Source of the DNA: UBA2991 sp965262975
GTDB lineage: Bacteria > Chloroflexota > Dehalococcoidia > Tepidiformales > Tepidiformaceae
Reading direction: 5' to 3'
NCBI GenBank assembly: GCA_965262975.1
Contig: OZ253575.1
Location: 3,286,001-3,350,000 of the forward strand
DNA length: 64,000 nt
Of this stretch, positions 40,772 to 50,042 are shown piece after piece (position 1 is the stretch's first letter; every line of letters starts with the position of its first letter). The position numbers and the translations under genes are program-made. The notes beneath the pieces were generated by a model. It saw nothing but the letters and a program-made list of their open reading frames with translations. It made no database searches and was not told the origin of the DNA.

Positions 40772-42736
40772 TTACCCCTCCAGCCAGGTGTTGTGGGCGC
40801 GGAACATGCCGAACGCCGCCGTCTGGCCGCCATCGGGCGGAACCGGCACGTTCTGCAGCCGCGATCCAACCGCCAGGTACGACGTGGTACCAGTAGGCAG
40901 CGGCAAGGTGCAGCAGAAGCGCGTGAAGATGCGTCGCTGCATCTCCTTCAGGATATCGGCGCGCTCCTCGTCGTCGGGAGTGGCCGCCTGCCGGTCGGCG
41001 TAGTCCTGCAGCTCCCGCGCGTACGGGTGCGTGATCTCCAGCGCCGCGCGAACCTTCTCCCCGGCAGCCGAACCGCCGTTCTCGCCGTAGTTCGGGTTCT
41101 CGGGGTTCACCCACGGGTCGGCGATGTTGACGCCCTCGTACCAGTTGCCGCCCCAGATGGCGCCGTAGCCGTCCGGTGTGTAGGCAACGAGCGCGTTCCA
41201 GTCGGGCATCGTCGAGATCGCGTTGTTGCCCGCGATGAAGAAATGCCAGTCCTTGGTGCCGGTAGGCCCGTTCGCCGAAGCGATGTAGGTCGCCAGCTCG
41301 AGCGGGTTGTAGTTCACCTTCACGCCGAGGGAGTCCTCGAAGCTCTGGCCGATGAACTGCACGTAGCTGTAGTCCGGAATCCAGGCCGCAACCGTCGTGT
41401 CCAGCTCGGGGAAGATCTCGGGGCCGTTGTTGGCTTCCCACAGCTGCCGGGCGCCCTGCGGGTCGTAGACCTGCAGCTCCCGGATTTCCTCCTGCGAGAG
41501 GGCGTAGTTCGGGAATGCCGTGGGGCTCACGGGAGCGCTGCGACGACCCTCGCCGCCGAGCACCACGTCGATGTAGCCGTCCCAGTCCATCGCCATCGAA
41601 AGGGCCTTCGAGAGCTCCGGATACGGCGTCCACTTGGCCGCCGCCAGCTGGATCATGCGTGAGCCGTCGTCGATGGCCGGGCCCGTCTGGATGTTGACGT
41701 TGGGCTGGCCTTCCCACTGGTCGGCCGTGATCTTGTCGATCCCGCCATAGTAGTCCGCGTCACCGGCCAGGAAGCGCGCAATTGCCGCGGCGCCGTCCGT
41801 GATGATGACCGCCTCCATCTCGTCGATGTAGGGGTGGTCGAGGTTGAAGCGCGTACCCGGCAGGTTCTCGGGGTGCGTGTAGTAGTTCGGGTTCCGCTTC
41901 AGCGAGATGCGCGTCTCCGAGACGTTGTCGAACATGTACGGACCGGTGCCGCCGTTGACGCCCGAGGCCTGCCCCAGGTCGCCCGATTCCTCGGCCATAA
42001 TGCGCTCCGGTGCGGCCACGACGATCGAGGCCGCCGCAAGGGCGCGCAGGTTCGAGGAGAACGCCTTGTTCTGGTTGATCTGCAGCGTCAGGTTGTCCGG
42101 CGTGTCAAAAGTCGCGCCCTGGTTCGGGTCCATGAACGAGAAGAAGAGCTCGTTCACGTTCGAGCCGCGGTTGGCGCGGGAGTCCGGGTAGCGGGCCAGG
42201 TTGAAGGCCCAGTCCTCGGCGGTCACCTCGCGGCCATCGGCGGCCTCGGGGTTGTAGCGCACGCCCTCGCGCAGGTTGAACACCAGCGTCTCGGGGTCGA
42301 CCTGCTCCCAGCTCTGCGCTGCGTCCGGGTAGAAGCTGTCCTCGAGGATCGAGAACGCCATCAGCTGGCTGTAGGTCTGCGCCATGCCGTACGGGAACGT
42401 GATCGTGATCGAGGGGTCGAAGCCCGTCGGGTACGCCCGCTCCGTCCAGTTCAGCTTCCCGCCGTAGCGCGAACGGTCTTCTGGCGCCGGCTCGTCTGCG
42501 GCGGCTGCCGCGGCCTGGGTGGCCTCTCCGTCAGCAGCCGCGGCCGCTTCGGTGCCCGCGGCCTCGGTGGCCGCCGCCTGCGTGGCCGCCGGAGCGGTCC
42601 CGCCGTCGTCATCATCGTCGTCGCCACAGCCTGCGAGGATCGCTGCTGAGCCAGCCGCTAGCGTCGCGCCTCCTGCCAGCACGCTTCTGCGTGAGATGCG
42701 CCTCTGCCAGTACTTGCCCCAATAGCTTTCTTTCAA
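40772..42736 (-). CDS. Family 5 solute-binding protein, Tat-type lipoprotein, copy 1
   Basis: 654 residues from a TTG at 42736 (AGGAGGG, then ACGAT, then TTG). The N-terminus MKESYWGKYWQRRISRRSVLAGG carries a twin-arginine motif (SRRSVLA) and a lipobox (ILAGC) followed by an Asp-rich spacer (CGDDDDDD), so it is a Tat-exported lipoprotein. The binding domain has AYPTGFDPSITITFP, VFNLREGVRYNPEA, NGGTGPYMFDNVS and AMDWDGYI. The ORF extending to 42859 would begin with an implausible stretch before the signal. It is close in sequence to copy 2 and heads the DppBC genes. Confidence 0.9.
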   Translation of the reverse strand: MKESYWGKYWQRRISRRSVLAGGATLAAGSAAILAGCGDDDDDDGGTAPAATQAAATEAAGTEAAAAADGEATQAAAAAADEPAPEDRSRYGGKLNWTERAYPTGFDPSITITFPYGMAQTYSQLMAFSILEDSFYPDAAQSWEQVDPETLVFNLREGVRYNPEAADGREVTAEDWAFNLARYPDSRANRGSNVNELFFSFMDPNQGATFDTPDNLTLQINQNKAFSSNLRALAAASIVVAAPERIMAEESGDLGQASGVNGGTGPYMFDNVSETRISLKRNPNYYTHPENLPGTRFNLDHPYIDEMEAVIITDGAAAIARFLAGDADYYGGIDKITADQWEGQPNVNIQTGPAIDDGSRMIQLAAAKWTPYPELSKALSMAMDWDGYIDVVLGGEGRRSAPVSPTAFPNYALSQEEIRELQVYDPQGARQLWEANNGPEIFPELDTTVAAWIPDYSYVQFIGQSFEDSLGVKVNYNPLELATYIASANGPTGTKDWHFFIAGNNAISTMPDWNALVAYTPDGYGAIWGGNWYEGVNIADPWVNPENPNYGENGGSAAGEKVRAALEITHPYARELQDYADRQAATPDDEERADILKEMQRRIFTRFCCTLPLPTGTTSYLAVGSRLQNVPVPPDGGQTAAFGMFRAHNTWLEG

Positions 42737-42883
42737 ATCGTCCCTCCTGAGGACCTGTTTTTCGGTGCGAGACGGTGTACACCACCACCACCACCGCGCG
42801 CGGGCACATACGTCCTCACGCGAATCTCCGCATTCTATCCGCGCTTTCAGTGGGGGCAACCAACCCTGCGCCGTCCCCCGAGA

Positions 42884-42915
42884 AGAGACGCCGCCCTCTT
42901 GAGGGCGGCGTCTCT
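42884..42915 (-). terminator. Long GCCGCC-type hairpin between the two SBP genes
   Basis: AGAGACGCCGCCCTC pairs with GAGGGCGGCGTCTCT (15 pairs) around TT, so the inner pair is likely open. It lies 36 nt after the stop of SBP copy 2 and suits its termination on the minus strand. Confidence 0.75.
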
Positions 42916-42950
42916 GTGGGCTCGCTCGTCGGGCCCGATGTCGGTCGAGT

Positions 42951-44930
42951 TTAACCCTCCAGCCAGATGTTGTGCGCCCGCCACATGCCGAACGCCGCCG
43001 TCTGGTCGCCGTCCGGCGGTGGCGCCAGGCCCTTCAGCCGCGAGCCGACGGCCATGTACTTCGTCGTCTGCGTCGGCAGCGGGAAGGTGCAGCAGTAACG
43101 CGTGAAGATGCGCCGCTGCAGTTCCTTCAGGATATCCGCCCGCTCCTCGTCGTCGGTGGTGGCCGCCTGGCGGTCGGCGTAGTCCTGCAGCTCCCGCGCG
43201 TATGGGTCCGTGATCTCCAGCGCCGCGCGAACCTTCTCGCCCGCATCCGTCCCGCCGTTCTCGGCGTAGTTTGGGTTCTCCGGGTTAACCCACGGGTCGG
43301 CGATGTTGACGCCCTTGTACCAGTTGCCGCCCCAGATGGCCCCGTAGCCATCCGGCGTATAGGCAACGAGTGCGTTCCAGTCGGGCATGGTGGCGACGGC
43401 GTTGTTGCCGGCGATGAAGAAGTGCCAGTCCTTCGTGCCGGTGGGGCCGTTCGCGGAGGCGATGTAGGTCGCCAGCTCGAGCGGGTTGTAGTTGACCTCC
43501 ACGCCCAGCGAGTCCTCGAAGCTCTGCCCGATGAACTGCACGTAGCTGATGTCGGCCGCCCAGGCCGCGACGGTCGTGTCGAGTTCGGGGAAGATCTCGG
43601 GGCCGTTGTTCGCCTCCCACAGCTGCCGCGCGCCCTGCGGGTCGTAGACCTGGTACGAGCGGATCTCTTCCTGGGAGAGGGCGTAGTTCGGGAACGCCGT
43701 CGGGCTCACCGGAGCGCTGCGGCGGCCCTCGCCGCTCAGCACCACCTCGATGTAGCCGTCCCAGTCCATCGCCATCGAGAGTGCCTTCGAGAGCTCTGGA
43801 TACGGGGTCCACTTGGCCGCCGCCAGCTGGATCATGATCCCGCCGTCGTCAATCGCCGGCCCCGTCACGACGTTGACATTCGGCTGGCCCTCCCACGAGT
43901 CGGCGTCGATCTTTGAGATGGGGCCGTAGTAGTCGGAATCACCGGCCAGGAACCGCGCTTGCCGCGCCGCGCCGTCCGTGACGATGACATGTTCCATCGC
44001 GTCGATATACGGCATATCGGCGTTGAAGCGGGTCCCCGCAATCTGCTCGGGGTGCTCGTAGTAGTTCGGGTTCCGCTTCAGCGAGACCCGCGTCTCCGAC
44101 ACGTTGTCGAACATATACGGGCCTGAGCCTGCGTTGATGCCGGAGGCCTGCCCCAGGTCGCCCGACTCCTCCGCCATGATGCGCTCCGGCGCGGCCACGA
44201 CCAGCGAGGCCGCTGCAAACGCGCGCAGGTTCGACCCGAACGCCTTGTTCTGGTTGATCCGCAACGTCAGGTTGTCGGGTGTATCGAAGGTCGCGCCCTG
44301 GTTCGGGTCCATAAACGAGAAGAAGAGCTCGTTCACGTTCGAGCCGCGGTTCGCGCGGGAGTCCGGGTAGCGGGCCAGGTTGAAGGCCCAGTCCTCGGCG
44401 GTCACCTCGCGTCCGCCGGCGCCCTCGGGGTTGTAGCGCACGCCGGGCCGCAGGTCGAACACCAGCGTTTCTGGATCGACCTGCTCCCAGCTCTGCGCCG
44501 CGTCCGGGTAGAACTCGTCCTCAAGGATGGAGAACGCCAGCAGCTGGCTGTAGGTCGTCGACATGCCCTGCGGGAACGTGATCGTGATCGAGGGGTCGAA
44601 TCCCGTCGGGTAGGCGGCGAGGCTGTAGTTCAGGGTGCCGCCGTAGCGCGAGCGGTCCTCCGCCTCGCTGACCTGCTCCGCGGGCTCGTCCGCAGCAGTG
44701 TCCTGGGCTGCGGTGTCGCCCGCATCGTCATCGGCAGCCGCAGCCTGGGTGGCCGCAGCCTGGGTCGCCGCTGCCTGAGTGGCCGCAGGGCCAGCGTCGT
44801 CGTCGTCGTCGTCGTCGCCGCAGCCCGCGAGGATCGCTGCCGAGCCGGCCGCTAGCGTCGCGCCTCCTGCCAGCACGCGCCTGCGCGAGACACGCCTCTG
44901 CCAGTACTTGCCCCAATAGCTTTCCTTCAC
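42951..44930 (-). CDS. Family 5 solute-binding protein, Tat-type lipoprotein, copy 2
   Basis: 659 residues from a GTG at 44930, with GAGGAGGGAC upstream exactly as in copy 1. The signal again is SRRRVLAGG...ILAGC plus CGDDDDDDD. Almost all of the binding domain is the same as copy 1 by eye, including the C-terminal FGMWRAHNIWLEG, so the pair is a recent duplication. Differences concentrate in a few loops (RPGVRYNPEGAGG; YYGPISKIDADSW), which may alter ligand range. No ATPase gene is adjacent. Confidence 0.9.
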   Translation of the reverse strand: MKESYWGKYWQRRVSRRRVLAGGATLAAGSAAILAGCGDDDDDDDAGPAATQAAATQAAATQAAAADDDAGDTAAQDTAADEPAEQVSEAEDRSRYGGTLNYSLAAYPTGFDPSITITFPQGMSTTYSQLLAFSILEDEFYPDAAQSWEQVDPETLVFDLRPGVRYNPEGAGGREVTAEDWAFNLARYPDSRANRGSNVNELFFSFMDPNQGATFDTPDNLTLRINQNKAFGSNLRAFAAASLVVAAPERIMAEESGDLGQASGINAGSGPYMFDNVSETRVSLKRNPNYYEHPEQIAGTRFNADMPYIDAMEHVIVTDGAARQARFLAGDSDYYGPISKIDADSWEGQPNVNVVTGPAIDDGGIMIQLAAAKWTPYPELSKALSMAMDWDGYIEVVLSGEGRRSAPVSPTAFPNYALSQEEIRSYQVYDPQGARQLWEANNGPEIFPELDTTVAAWAADISYVQFIGQSFEDSLGVEVNYNPLELATYIASANGPTGTKDWHFFIAGNNAVATMPDWNALVAYTPDGYGAIWGGNWYKGVNIADPWVNPENPNYAENGGTDAGEKVRAALEITDPYARELQDYADRQAATTDDEERADILKELQRRIFTRYCCTFPLPTQTTKYMAVGSRLKGLAPPPDGDQTAAFGMWRAHNIWLEG

Positions 44931-45067
44931 GTCGTCCCTCCTCAGGACTGCCCCTGGCGCCGGCGCTCCTGCCGGACCCTTCACCGTGGCCAGGGCACAT
45001 TAATCCAATGTGGATTCGAGATAGTCTACCCGTCGTGTCAACGGGGGGCGGTAATGGGGCCGACGAT

Positions 45068-46288
45068 CTAGCTTGCGTCCGGCGTGTTATCGAACCCTGC
45101 TGTGATGGGCGTGTCCACGCGCTGTCCCTCGCCCCCGTTCGGGCTGTACCCCTCGACGATCTCGCCCAGCTGCTCCCGCCCCGGCGCTACCGGAACCTGC
45201 TCCGGCTGCCCTGGCATCGAAGCCACATGCAGCGTCTGCGTGGGGAAGGCGAACTCCACGCCCAGGTCCTCCGCCAGCCGCATGATGTCGAGGTTCAGCA
45301 CGTGCCGCGTGCGCAGCTCGTCGTTCCAGCTCGCCGCATCGATGAAGCAGTACACGAGCACGTCGAGGGTGACCGCGCTGAAGCCGTGGAACTCGACGAT
45401 GTAGTAGTCCTTGCGCATCTCCGGATTCGAACGGATGAGTGCGCGCACGCCCTCCACGAAGGCCTGCACCTGGTCCGTTGTCGTGTCGTAGGAAAGCCCC
45501 AGCGTGGTCTTGTACCGCCGCCACCGGCGCATCCCCATGTTGTCCACATGGGTATCGACGATGCGTGCGTTCGGCACCGTCACCACCGAGTTGTAGAAGG
45601 TGCGCACCCGCGACGAGCGGAAGCCCACGTGCTCCACCGTCCCCTCGATGTTGTTCAGAACCACCCAGTCGCCTACCTGGAAGGGCCGATCCGCGAAGAT
45701 CGTGACGCCCCCCAGCAGGTTGCGGATCGTGTCCTGCGCGGCCAGGGCGATGGCCAGCCCGCCGAGCCCCAGCCCGGCCACCAGCGAGGTCACGTTCACG
45801 CCCAGGTTTCCCAGCACGAACAGCCCGCCGATGAGCAACACCGCCCCCTTCAGGCTCGCGTTGGCGAGCGGGACGAGCTGATCGTCGATGCGGCTCTCCG
45901 TTTTCGCCGCCCGCCGCGCCAGCACGTTGGTGAAGATGTCGACGCCGCGGAAGCCGAGCAGCACCAGCGCCACCGCCCCGAACAGGCTCGCGATCTGGTT
46001 CACCACGTGCTCGACGCTTGCGTCGAAGCCCAGCGTGGGGAAGCCCAGCAGGACCGTGATCGCCACGACGAGCGCCAGGAGCGCGCGCCTCAGCCGCGAC
46101 CGCTCCCGGTCCCAGAACTTGCGGTCTTCCTCGGCCAGTCGCGCCCGCAGGTAGAGCCGTAGAGCCTGACCGGCCAGCAGGTGCACCACCGCCGCCACCA
46201 GCACCAGCACGCCGATGCCGATAAACTGCTCGACCTCGATCCCGATGTACGTGTCCTTGAACCAGCTCGGCGCGAGGAAGAGGGGCAC
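45068..46288 (-). CDS. Mechanosensitive channel of the MscS family
   Basis: 406 residues with N-terminal helices at about 20-42, 65-85 and 100-120, then the pore helix region VNVTSLVAGLGLGGLAIALAAQDTIRNLLGG (the TM3 glycine/alanine pattern), the beta domain FQVGDWVVLNNIEGTVEHVGFRSSRVRTF and the C-terminal alpha/beta part. Such channels open on membrane tension to release solutes. It diverges from the NYN gene. The 67-bp gap to SBP copy 2 is on the same strand. Confidence 0.92.
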   Translation of the reverse strand: MPLFLAPSWFKDTYIGIEVEQFIGIGVLVLVAAVVHLLAGQALRLYLRARLAEEDRKFWDRERSRLRRALLALVVAITVLLGFPTLGFDASVEHVVNQIASLFGAVALVLLGFRGVDIFTNVLARRAAKTESRIDDQLVPLANASLKGAVLLIGGLFVLGNLGVNVTSLVAGLGLGGLAIALAAQDTIRNLLGGVTIFADRPFQVGDWVVLNNIEGTVEHVGFRSSRVRTFYNSVVTVPNARIVDTHVDNMGMRRWRRYKTTLGLSYDTTTDQVQAFVEGVRALIRSNPEMRKDYYIVEFHGFSAVTLDVLVYCFIDAASWNDELRTRHVLNLDIMRLAEDLGVEFAFPTQTLHVASMPGQPEQVPVAPGREQLGEIVEGYSPNGGEGQRVDTPITAGFDNTPDAS

Positions 46289-46304
46289 GGTGTCCTCCGG
46301 TGCT

Positions 46305-46327
46305 CCTTAGCCTATCATCTGCTAAGG
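46305..46327. promoter_or_regulatory. Inverted repeat upstream of the MscS gene
   Basis: CCTTAGC and GCTAAGG pair perfectly around 9 nt, 17 nt before the MscS start. It may be a protein-binding site or a leader hairpin. Confidence 0.4.
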
Positions 46328-46433
46328 CGCATAAGCACGTGCCACTCTTCTCCCACCGGAGCCACCAACAGCCAGGAGCCAGGACCGTAACTCGCGACCG
46401 ACCAACCATTCGCCGGGCCCAAGCGTAGGCCCG

Positions 46434-46450
46434 CAATGCCTGCGGCATTG
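46434..46450. promoter_or_regulatory. Inverted repeat upstream of the NYN gene
   Basis: CAATGCC and GGCATTG pair perfectly with a 3-nt loop TGC, 34 nt before the NYN start, in a lower-GC intergenic region. Confidence 0.4.
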
Positions 46451-46484
46451 ATAACCCAGGAGTGGCTCCCGCTACACTTGTCTG

Positions 46485-47132
46485 GTGCAGCCCAGCGACA
46501 ATCCCACCCAGCGCGTTGCCGTCTACATAGATGGCTTCAATCTCTACTACAGCCTCAGGGCGAAGGAATGGCGGTACTACTACTGGCTCAACATCCACCG
46601 CTTCGCCGAGGCCCTGCTCGAGTCTGGCCAGGAGCTTGTGAAGGTACGCTACTTCACGAGCCGGATTGCCGTTCGGTCCGACCGCCCCAGTGACAAGGAC
46701 AGACAAATGCGTCAGAACATCTACCTGGATGCGCTGGCCACCCTCGGCGAAGTGGACATCCACTACGGGAAGCACTCTGACAGGGAGCAGACCTGCCCGG
46801 AGTGCGATGCGGTTTGGCAGCAGCCCGAGGAGAAAATGACAGACGTCAACCTTGCTGTTGAAGCCCTCGGCGATGCGCGGGACGACCTATTCGATATCGC
46901 CCTGATCGTGTCAGGAGATACCGATCTCGTTGGCTTGGTGCAAGCCGTTGGGAAACGTTATCCCGGCAAGGAGGTCGTTATCGTCTTCCCTGGAAGGCGT
47001 GCGAACGCTCTGGTAACGGCCTCCTCAAGGAGTCGCTCCCTTTCGGAGAACGCGCTGGCCACGAGCCAGTTTCCGGATCGCGTGCCGACGGCCAGCGGCT
47101 ACGTGCTGGAGCGGCCTCCGAGTTGGGTGTGA
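46485..47132 (+). CDS. NYN-domain (LabA/PIN-like) ribonuclease-type protein
   Basis: 215 residues from a GTG. The NYN core begins VAVYIDGFNLYYS (Asp16, Asn19) and ends DIALIVSGDTDLVGLVQAV (Asp145, Asp147), with TDVNLAVEALGD (Asp120) supplying another acidic residue. This is the PIN-like acidic site of metal-dependent RNases. Cys104-x2-Cys107 (TCPEC) precedes it; with only two Cys visible it may not be a full zinc site. The gene is lower in GC than its neighbours, and flanked by inverted repeats, so it may be acquired. Substrate unknown. Confidence 0.85.
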   Translation: MQPSDNPTQRVAVYIDGFNLYYSLRAKEWRYYYWLNIHRFAEALLESGQELVKVRYFTSRIAVRSDRPSDKDRQMRQNIYLDALATLGEVDIHYGKHSDREQTCPECDAVWQQPEEKMTDVNLAVEALGDARDDLFDIALIVSGDTDLVGLVQAVGKRYPGKEVVIVFPGRRANALVTASSRSRSLSENALATSQFPDRVPTASGYVLERPPSWV

Positions 47133-47152
47133 GGGCGCATCAAAACGCCCTC
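47131..47152 (+). terminator. Hairpin at the end of the NYN gene
   Basis: GAGGGCG and CGCCCTC pair perfectly around an 8-nt A-rich loop and begin within the stop codon at 47130-47132. No T tail follows, so it may be weak or act with a factor. Confidence 0.4.
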
Positions 47153-47329
47153 TCCGCCAGCCGACGGGAGGGCGCTGGCCCAGCGATACTCTCGCTGGGG
47201 AGGTGCTCTCAGTGTCCTTCAACCCCTCCGGGGTGTCAAGATGCCGATGGCCGGTGGTTAGTGGCTGGTGACCGGCGATCGGCTCAAACCCCCACTATCA
47301 GCCAATAGCCAACAGTCAGGAGCCCCAAG

Positions 47330-47887
47330 ATGCCCCACCGCCCCTTTGTCCAGCTCGCCTACCACGTCCCCGACATCTTCGAAGCGGCCGAGCGCTGGGC
47401 CGCCGAGCGCGGCGCCGGTCCCTTCTATATCAACGAGCACATCCCCATTGAGCGGGCCATCTACCGCGGTCAACCCGGCGAGTTCGACCACTCCTCCGCT
47501 TACGGGCAGCTCGGCTCCGTCATGCTTGAGCTTGTCCAGCAGAACAACGACGGTCCCTCCGCCATCCGCGACATGTACGCCCCCGCTGAGCAGGGCCTCC
47601 ACCACTGCGCCACCATCGTCCCCAACTTCGAGGAGGAGCTCGCCCGCTACGAGGCGCTCGGCTTCACCATCGCCAACCGCTTCGTGCTTGCTGGTGGCAT
47701 GGAGTTCGGCTTCGTCGATACGGTCGCGGTCTACGGGCACATGGTCGAGGTGTACGAAGGCCTGCCAGGACTGCTCGATTTCTACGCGCTGATCGCCGCC
47801 GCCGCTGAGGGCTGGGACGGCTCCGACCCCATCCGCCGCGTCGCCGACATGAACCGCAGCCCTGCTACGGGGCCGAACCCGGCATGA
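47330..47887 (+). CDS. VOC-superfamily (glyoxalase-like) protein
   Basis: 185 residues. Starts with FVQLAYHVPDIFEAAERWA, and contains GQLGSVMLELVQQN and LHHCATIVPNFEEELARYEALGF, the paired beta-alpha-beta-beta-beta modules of the vicinal-oxygen-chelate superfamily, with VEVYEG near the end. Likely metal-dependent, substrate unknown. It converges on the MBL gene, overlapping by 23 nt. A gap of 197 bp upstream holds no gene. Confidence 0.8.
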   Translation: MPHRPFVQLAYHVPDIFEAAERWAAERGAGPFYINEHIPIERAIYRGQPGEFDHSSAYGQLGSVMLELVQQNNDGPSAIRDMYAPAEQGLHHCATIVPNFEEELARYEALGFTIANRFVLAGGMEFGFVDTVAVYGHMVEVYEGLPGLLDFYALIAAAAEGWDGSDPIRRVADMNRSPATGPNPA

Positions 47888-48617
47888 TCCAGGTCGACAT
47901 GGGAGTTGCATCGAAGCGCAGCCCCTCGCGGTCCGGCTCCAGGTTCGTGATCGTGAGGGCGAACGGCTCGAGATAGTCCGCCTTCCCGTCGACGACCCGG
48001 AACGGCGTGTCGTGACCGGGATAGATGATGTCTCCGGCGCTCAGCGCCTTCGCCACGCTCTCCCGCGCCTGCGAGAGCGACCCGAACACAATCGGTGGCT
48101 GCCCCGAGTCCAGCACCCAGCTGGAGTGCACGGCGTCGCCCGTGACGCAGGCTGTGCCCGCCGCCGTCTCCACCAGCAGTCCGATGCTGCCCACCGAGTG
48201 TCCCGGCAGCTCGATCACGCGCACCCCCGCCGCCACCTCGTCCCCCTCCACCACCTCCTGGATGCGATGTGTCTCCAGCGCGAGGCCTGTCCAGGGCGGA
48301 GTTGCCCAGTCGTTCTCGTGGGGCGCGCTCGCGTAGCTGCGCTCGCGTGGGTGCAGCAGCAGTGGCGCCTCCGCGAACCGGTCGAAGTTCTGCGCGTGAT
48401 CCCAGTGCGCGTGCGTCAGCACGACCGCATCAATGCTGGCCTCGGTCAGACCGCGCTGCTCCAGCGCTGCGCCCAGCTCGCGCCGTCGCCCCACGTGTGC
48501 GGGATCGACCAGGATCAGCCGCCCCTCCGACTCCACCAGCGTCACCGAGCAGAAACCGGGACTCCCCTGGTTGGTCCGGAACGAAAACCCGCTCAGCAGA
48601 ACATCAATGGTAGCCAT
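47865..48617 (-). CDS. MBL-fold metallo-hydrolase
   Basis: 250 residues. The metal-binding motif HAHWDH is at 69-74, followed by GHSVGSIGLLVET (His about 156), TGDAVHSSW and IYPGHDTPFRV, which completes the metallo-beta-lactamase fold. Such enzymes act on thioesters, lactones or phosphodiesters. It converges on the VOC gene, a pairing that suggests glyoxalase-like chemistry, but this is inferred. Confidence 0.88.
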   Translation of the reverse strand: MATIDVLLSGFSFRTNQGSPGFCSVTLVESEGRLILVDPAHVGRRRELGAALEQRGLTEASIDAVVLTHAHWDHAQNFDRFAEAPLLLHPRERSYASAPHENDWATPPWTGLALETHRIQEVVEGDEVAAGVRVIELPGHSVGSIGLLVETAAGTACVTGDAVHSSWVLDSGQPPIVFGSLSQARESVAKALSAGDIIYPGHDTPFRVVDGKADYLEPFALTITNLEPDREGLRFDATPMSTWIMPGSAP

Positions 48618-48695
48618 GCGCGGAGCTTACGCCGGGAGCCGCCCGCAGTGAGTACAATCGCCCCCACACGGTTGTTCCGCCGCTGGAGGTAGTCC

Positions 48696-49901
48696 ATGAG
48701 CCGGGAACAGTTGCTCGAAATGGCCCGCCGCGAGGTCGAGAATCTCGGCGCCGATCGCATCGATCTGGCAGACGACGTCTACAAGATCCCCACCAGCGCC
48801 TACTACGACCTCGACCGCTGGCGGCTCGAGGTCGACCGCATCTTCAAGCGGCTGCCCCTCGCCCTCGGCTTCTCCTGCGAGCTGCGCAATCCCGGCGACT
48901 ACCGCTCTCTCGAAGTCGTGGGCATGCCCGTGCTCATGGTGCGCGACGTTGACGGCGAGGTCCGCGCCTTTGTGAACATGTGCAGCCACCGCGGCACCAT
49001 CGTCGTCGATGAGGGCGCCGGCAACTCGCACGGCTTCCGCTGCCCCTACCACGCCTGGAGCTACGACCTCCAGGGGAACCTCGTCTCCATCTTCGATTCC
49101 GGCAACTTCGGCGACATCGACAAGTCCTGCTACGGCCTCACGCCCCTCCCCTGCTCCGAGCGCGCCGGCCTCGTCTGGGTCACCCTCAACCCCTCCTCCG
49201 ACGTCGACATCGACCTCTTCCTCGCGGGCTACGACGAGATGCTCGACCACCTCGGCTTCGCCGATGCCCACGTGATCGGCCGCCAGAACCTCGACGGCCC
49301 CAACTGGAAGGTCGCCTATGACGGCTATCGCGACCTCTACCACATCCCCATCCTCCATCGGAACAGCTTCGGGCCCGACTCCGCCTACCAGCCCGACTAC
49401 TACGCCTGGGGCACGCACGTGCGCATGGTTTCACCCACGCGCTTCGCCCGCGCCGCCGATCTCCCCGAGGACCAGTGGCAGCTGGAGGACCTGACCCCCG
49501 GCATCTGGACCATCTTCCCCAACATCTCCATCGCCGGAGGCCGCGGTTCCGCCGCCTACGACGGCCAGGGCGCCTCGCCCTTCATGATCTCCCAGATGTT
49601 CCCCGGGAAGACCCCCGAGGAGTCCGTCACCATCCAGAACTTCCTCCTCCCCGAGGAGCCCAACCCCGACGACGACGAGCGCTACGCCGACATCATGAAG
49701 ATGTACTTCGACGTCGTCGGCGATGAGGACTACTACACCGGCTTCCGCGTGCAGCGCGCCCTCAAGACCGGCGCCAAGGATCACTCCCTCTTCGGGCGCA
49801 ACGAGGGCGGCGGGCAGATGTTCCACAAGTGGGTGCAGGCCCTCATCGACACCGAGGATGAGAACCTGAACGCTCTTCTGGAGCGCGGCATCGACGCCTA
49901 G
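48696..49901 (+). CDS. Aromatic ring-hydroxylating oxygenase alpha subunit (Rieske type)
   Basis: 401 residues. The Rieske cluster ligands are Cys96, His98, Cys116 and His119 (CSHRG ... CPYHAW). The mononuclear iron site shows YDGYRDLYHIPILH (His216 and His221). Such enzymes dihydroxylate or demethylate aromatic and related substrates with an electron-transfer partner, which is not in the window. It is followed by a ThDP enzyme and an MFS transporter, suggesting a catabolic unit. Confidence 0.9.
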   Translation: MSREQLLEMARREVENLGADRIDLADDVYKIPTSAYYDLDRWRLEVDRIFKRLPLALGFSCELRNPGDYRSLEVVGMPVLMVRDVDGEVRAFVNMCSHRGTIVVDEGAGNSHGFRCPYHAWSYDLQGNLVSIFDSGNFGDIDKSCYGLTPLPCSERAGLVWVTLNPSSDVDIDLFLAGYDEMLDHLGFADAHVIGRQNLDGPNWKVAYDGYRDLYHIPILHRNSFGPDSAYQPDYYAWGTHVRMVSPTRFARAADLPEDQWQLEDLTPGIWTIFPNISIAGGRGSAAYDGQGASPFMISQMFPGKTPEESVTIQNFLLPEEPNPDDDERYADIMKMYFDVVGDEDYYTGFRVQRALKTGAKDHSLFGRNEGGGQMFHKWVQALIDTEDENLNALLERGIDA

Positions 49902-50042
49902 TTCGGCTTGGTTCGGGGGAACGTGGGCGAACGCCTTCCCCCCGCGAGGCGCCATCAGAAGGAACGCGACCAATCGGGCCCGGCCGGAAAGAACGCTGGT
50001 AGGCTTGCCCCGCGCGACTCATGCTCGCGCGGGGGTGTTGCT

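Noticed and set aside
42737..42859. N-terminal extension of SBP copy 1 to 42859
   Set aside because: It would place residues before the Tat signal; the TTG start has an AGGAGG-type site like the GTG of copy 2.
45037..45042. TTGACA on the minus strand as promoter of SBP copy 2
   Set aside because: The -35 is perfect, but no acceptable -10 occurs at 16-18 bp, so it is not listed.
49908..50042. N-terminal extension of the ThDP enzyme to 49908
   Set aside because: No ribosome binding site and no similarity in that part; the ATG at 50043 directly precedes the domain.
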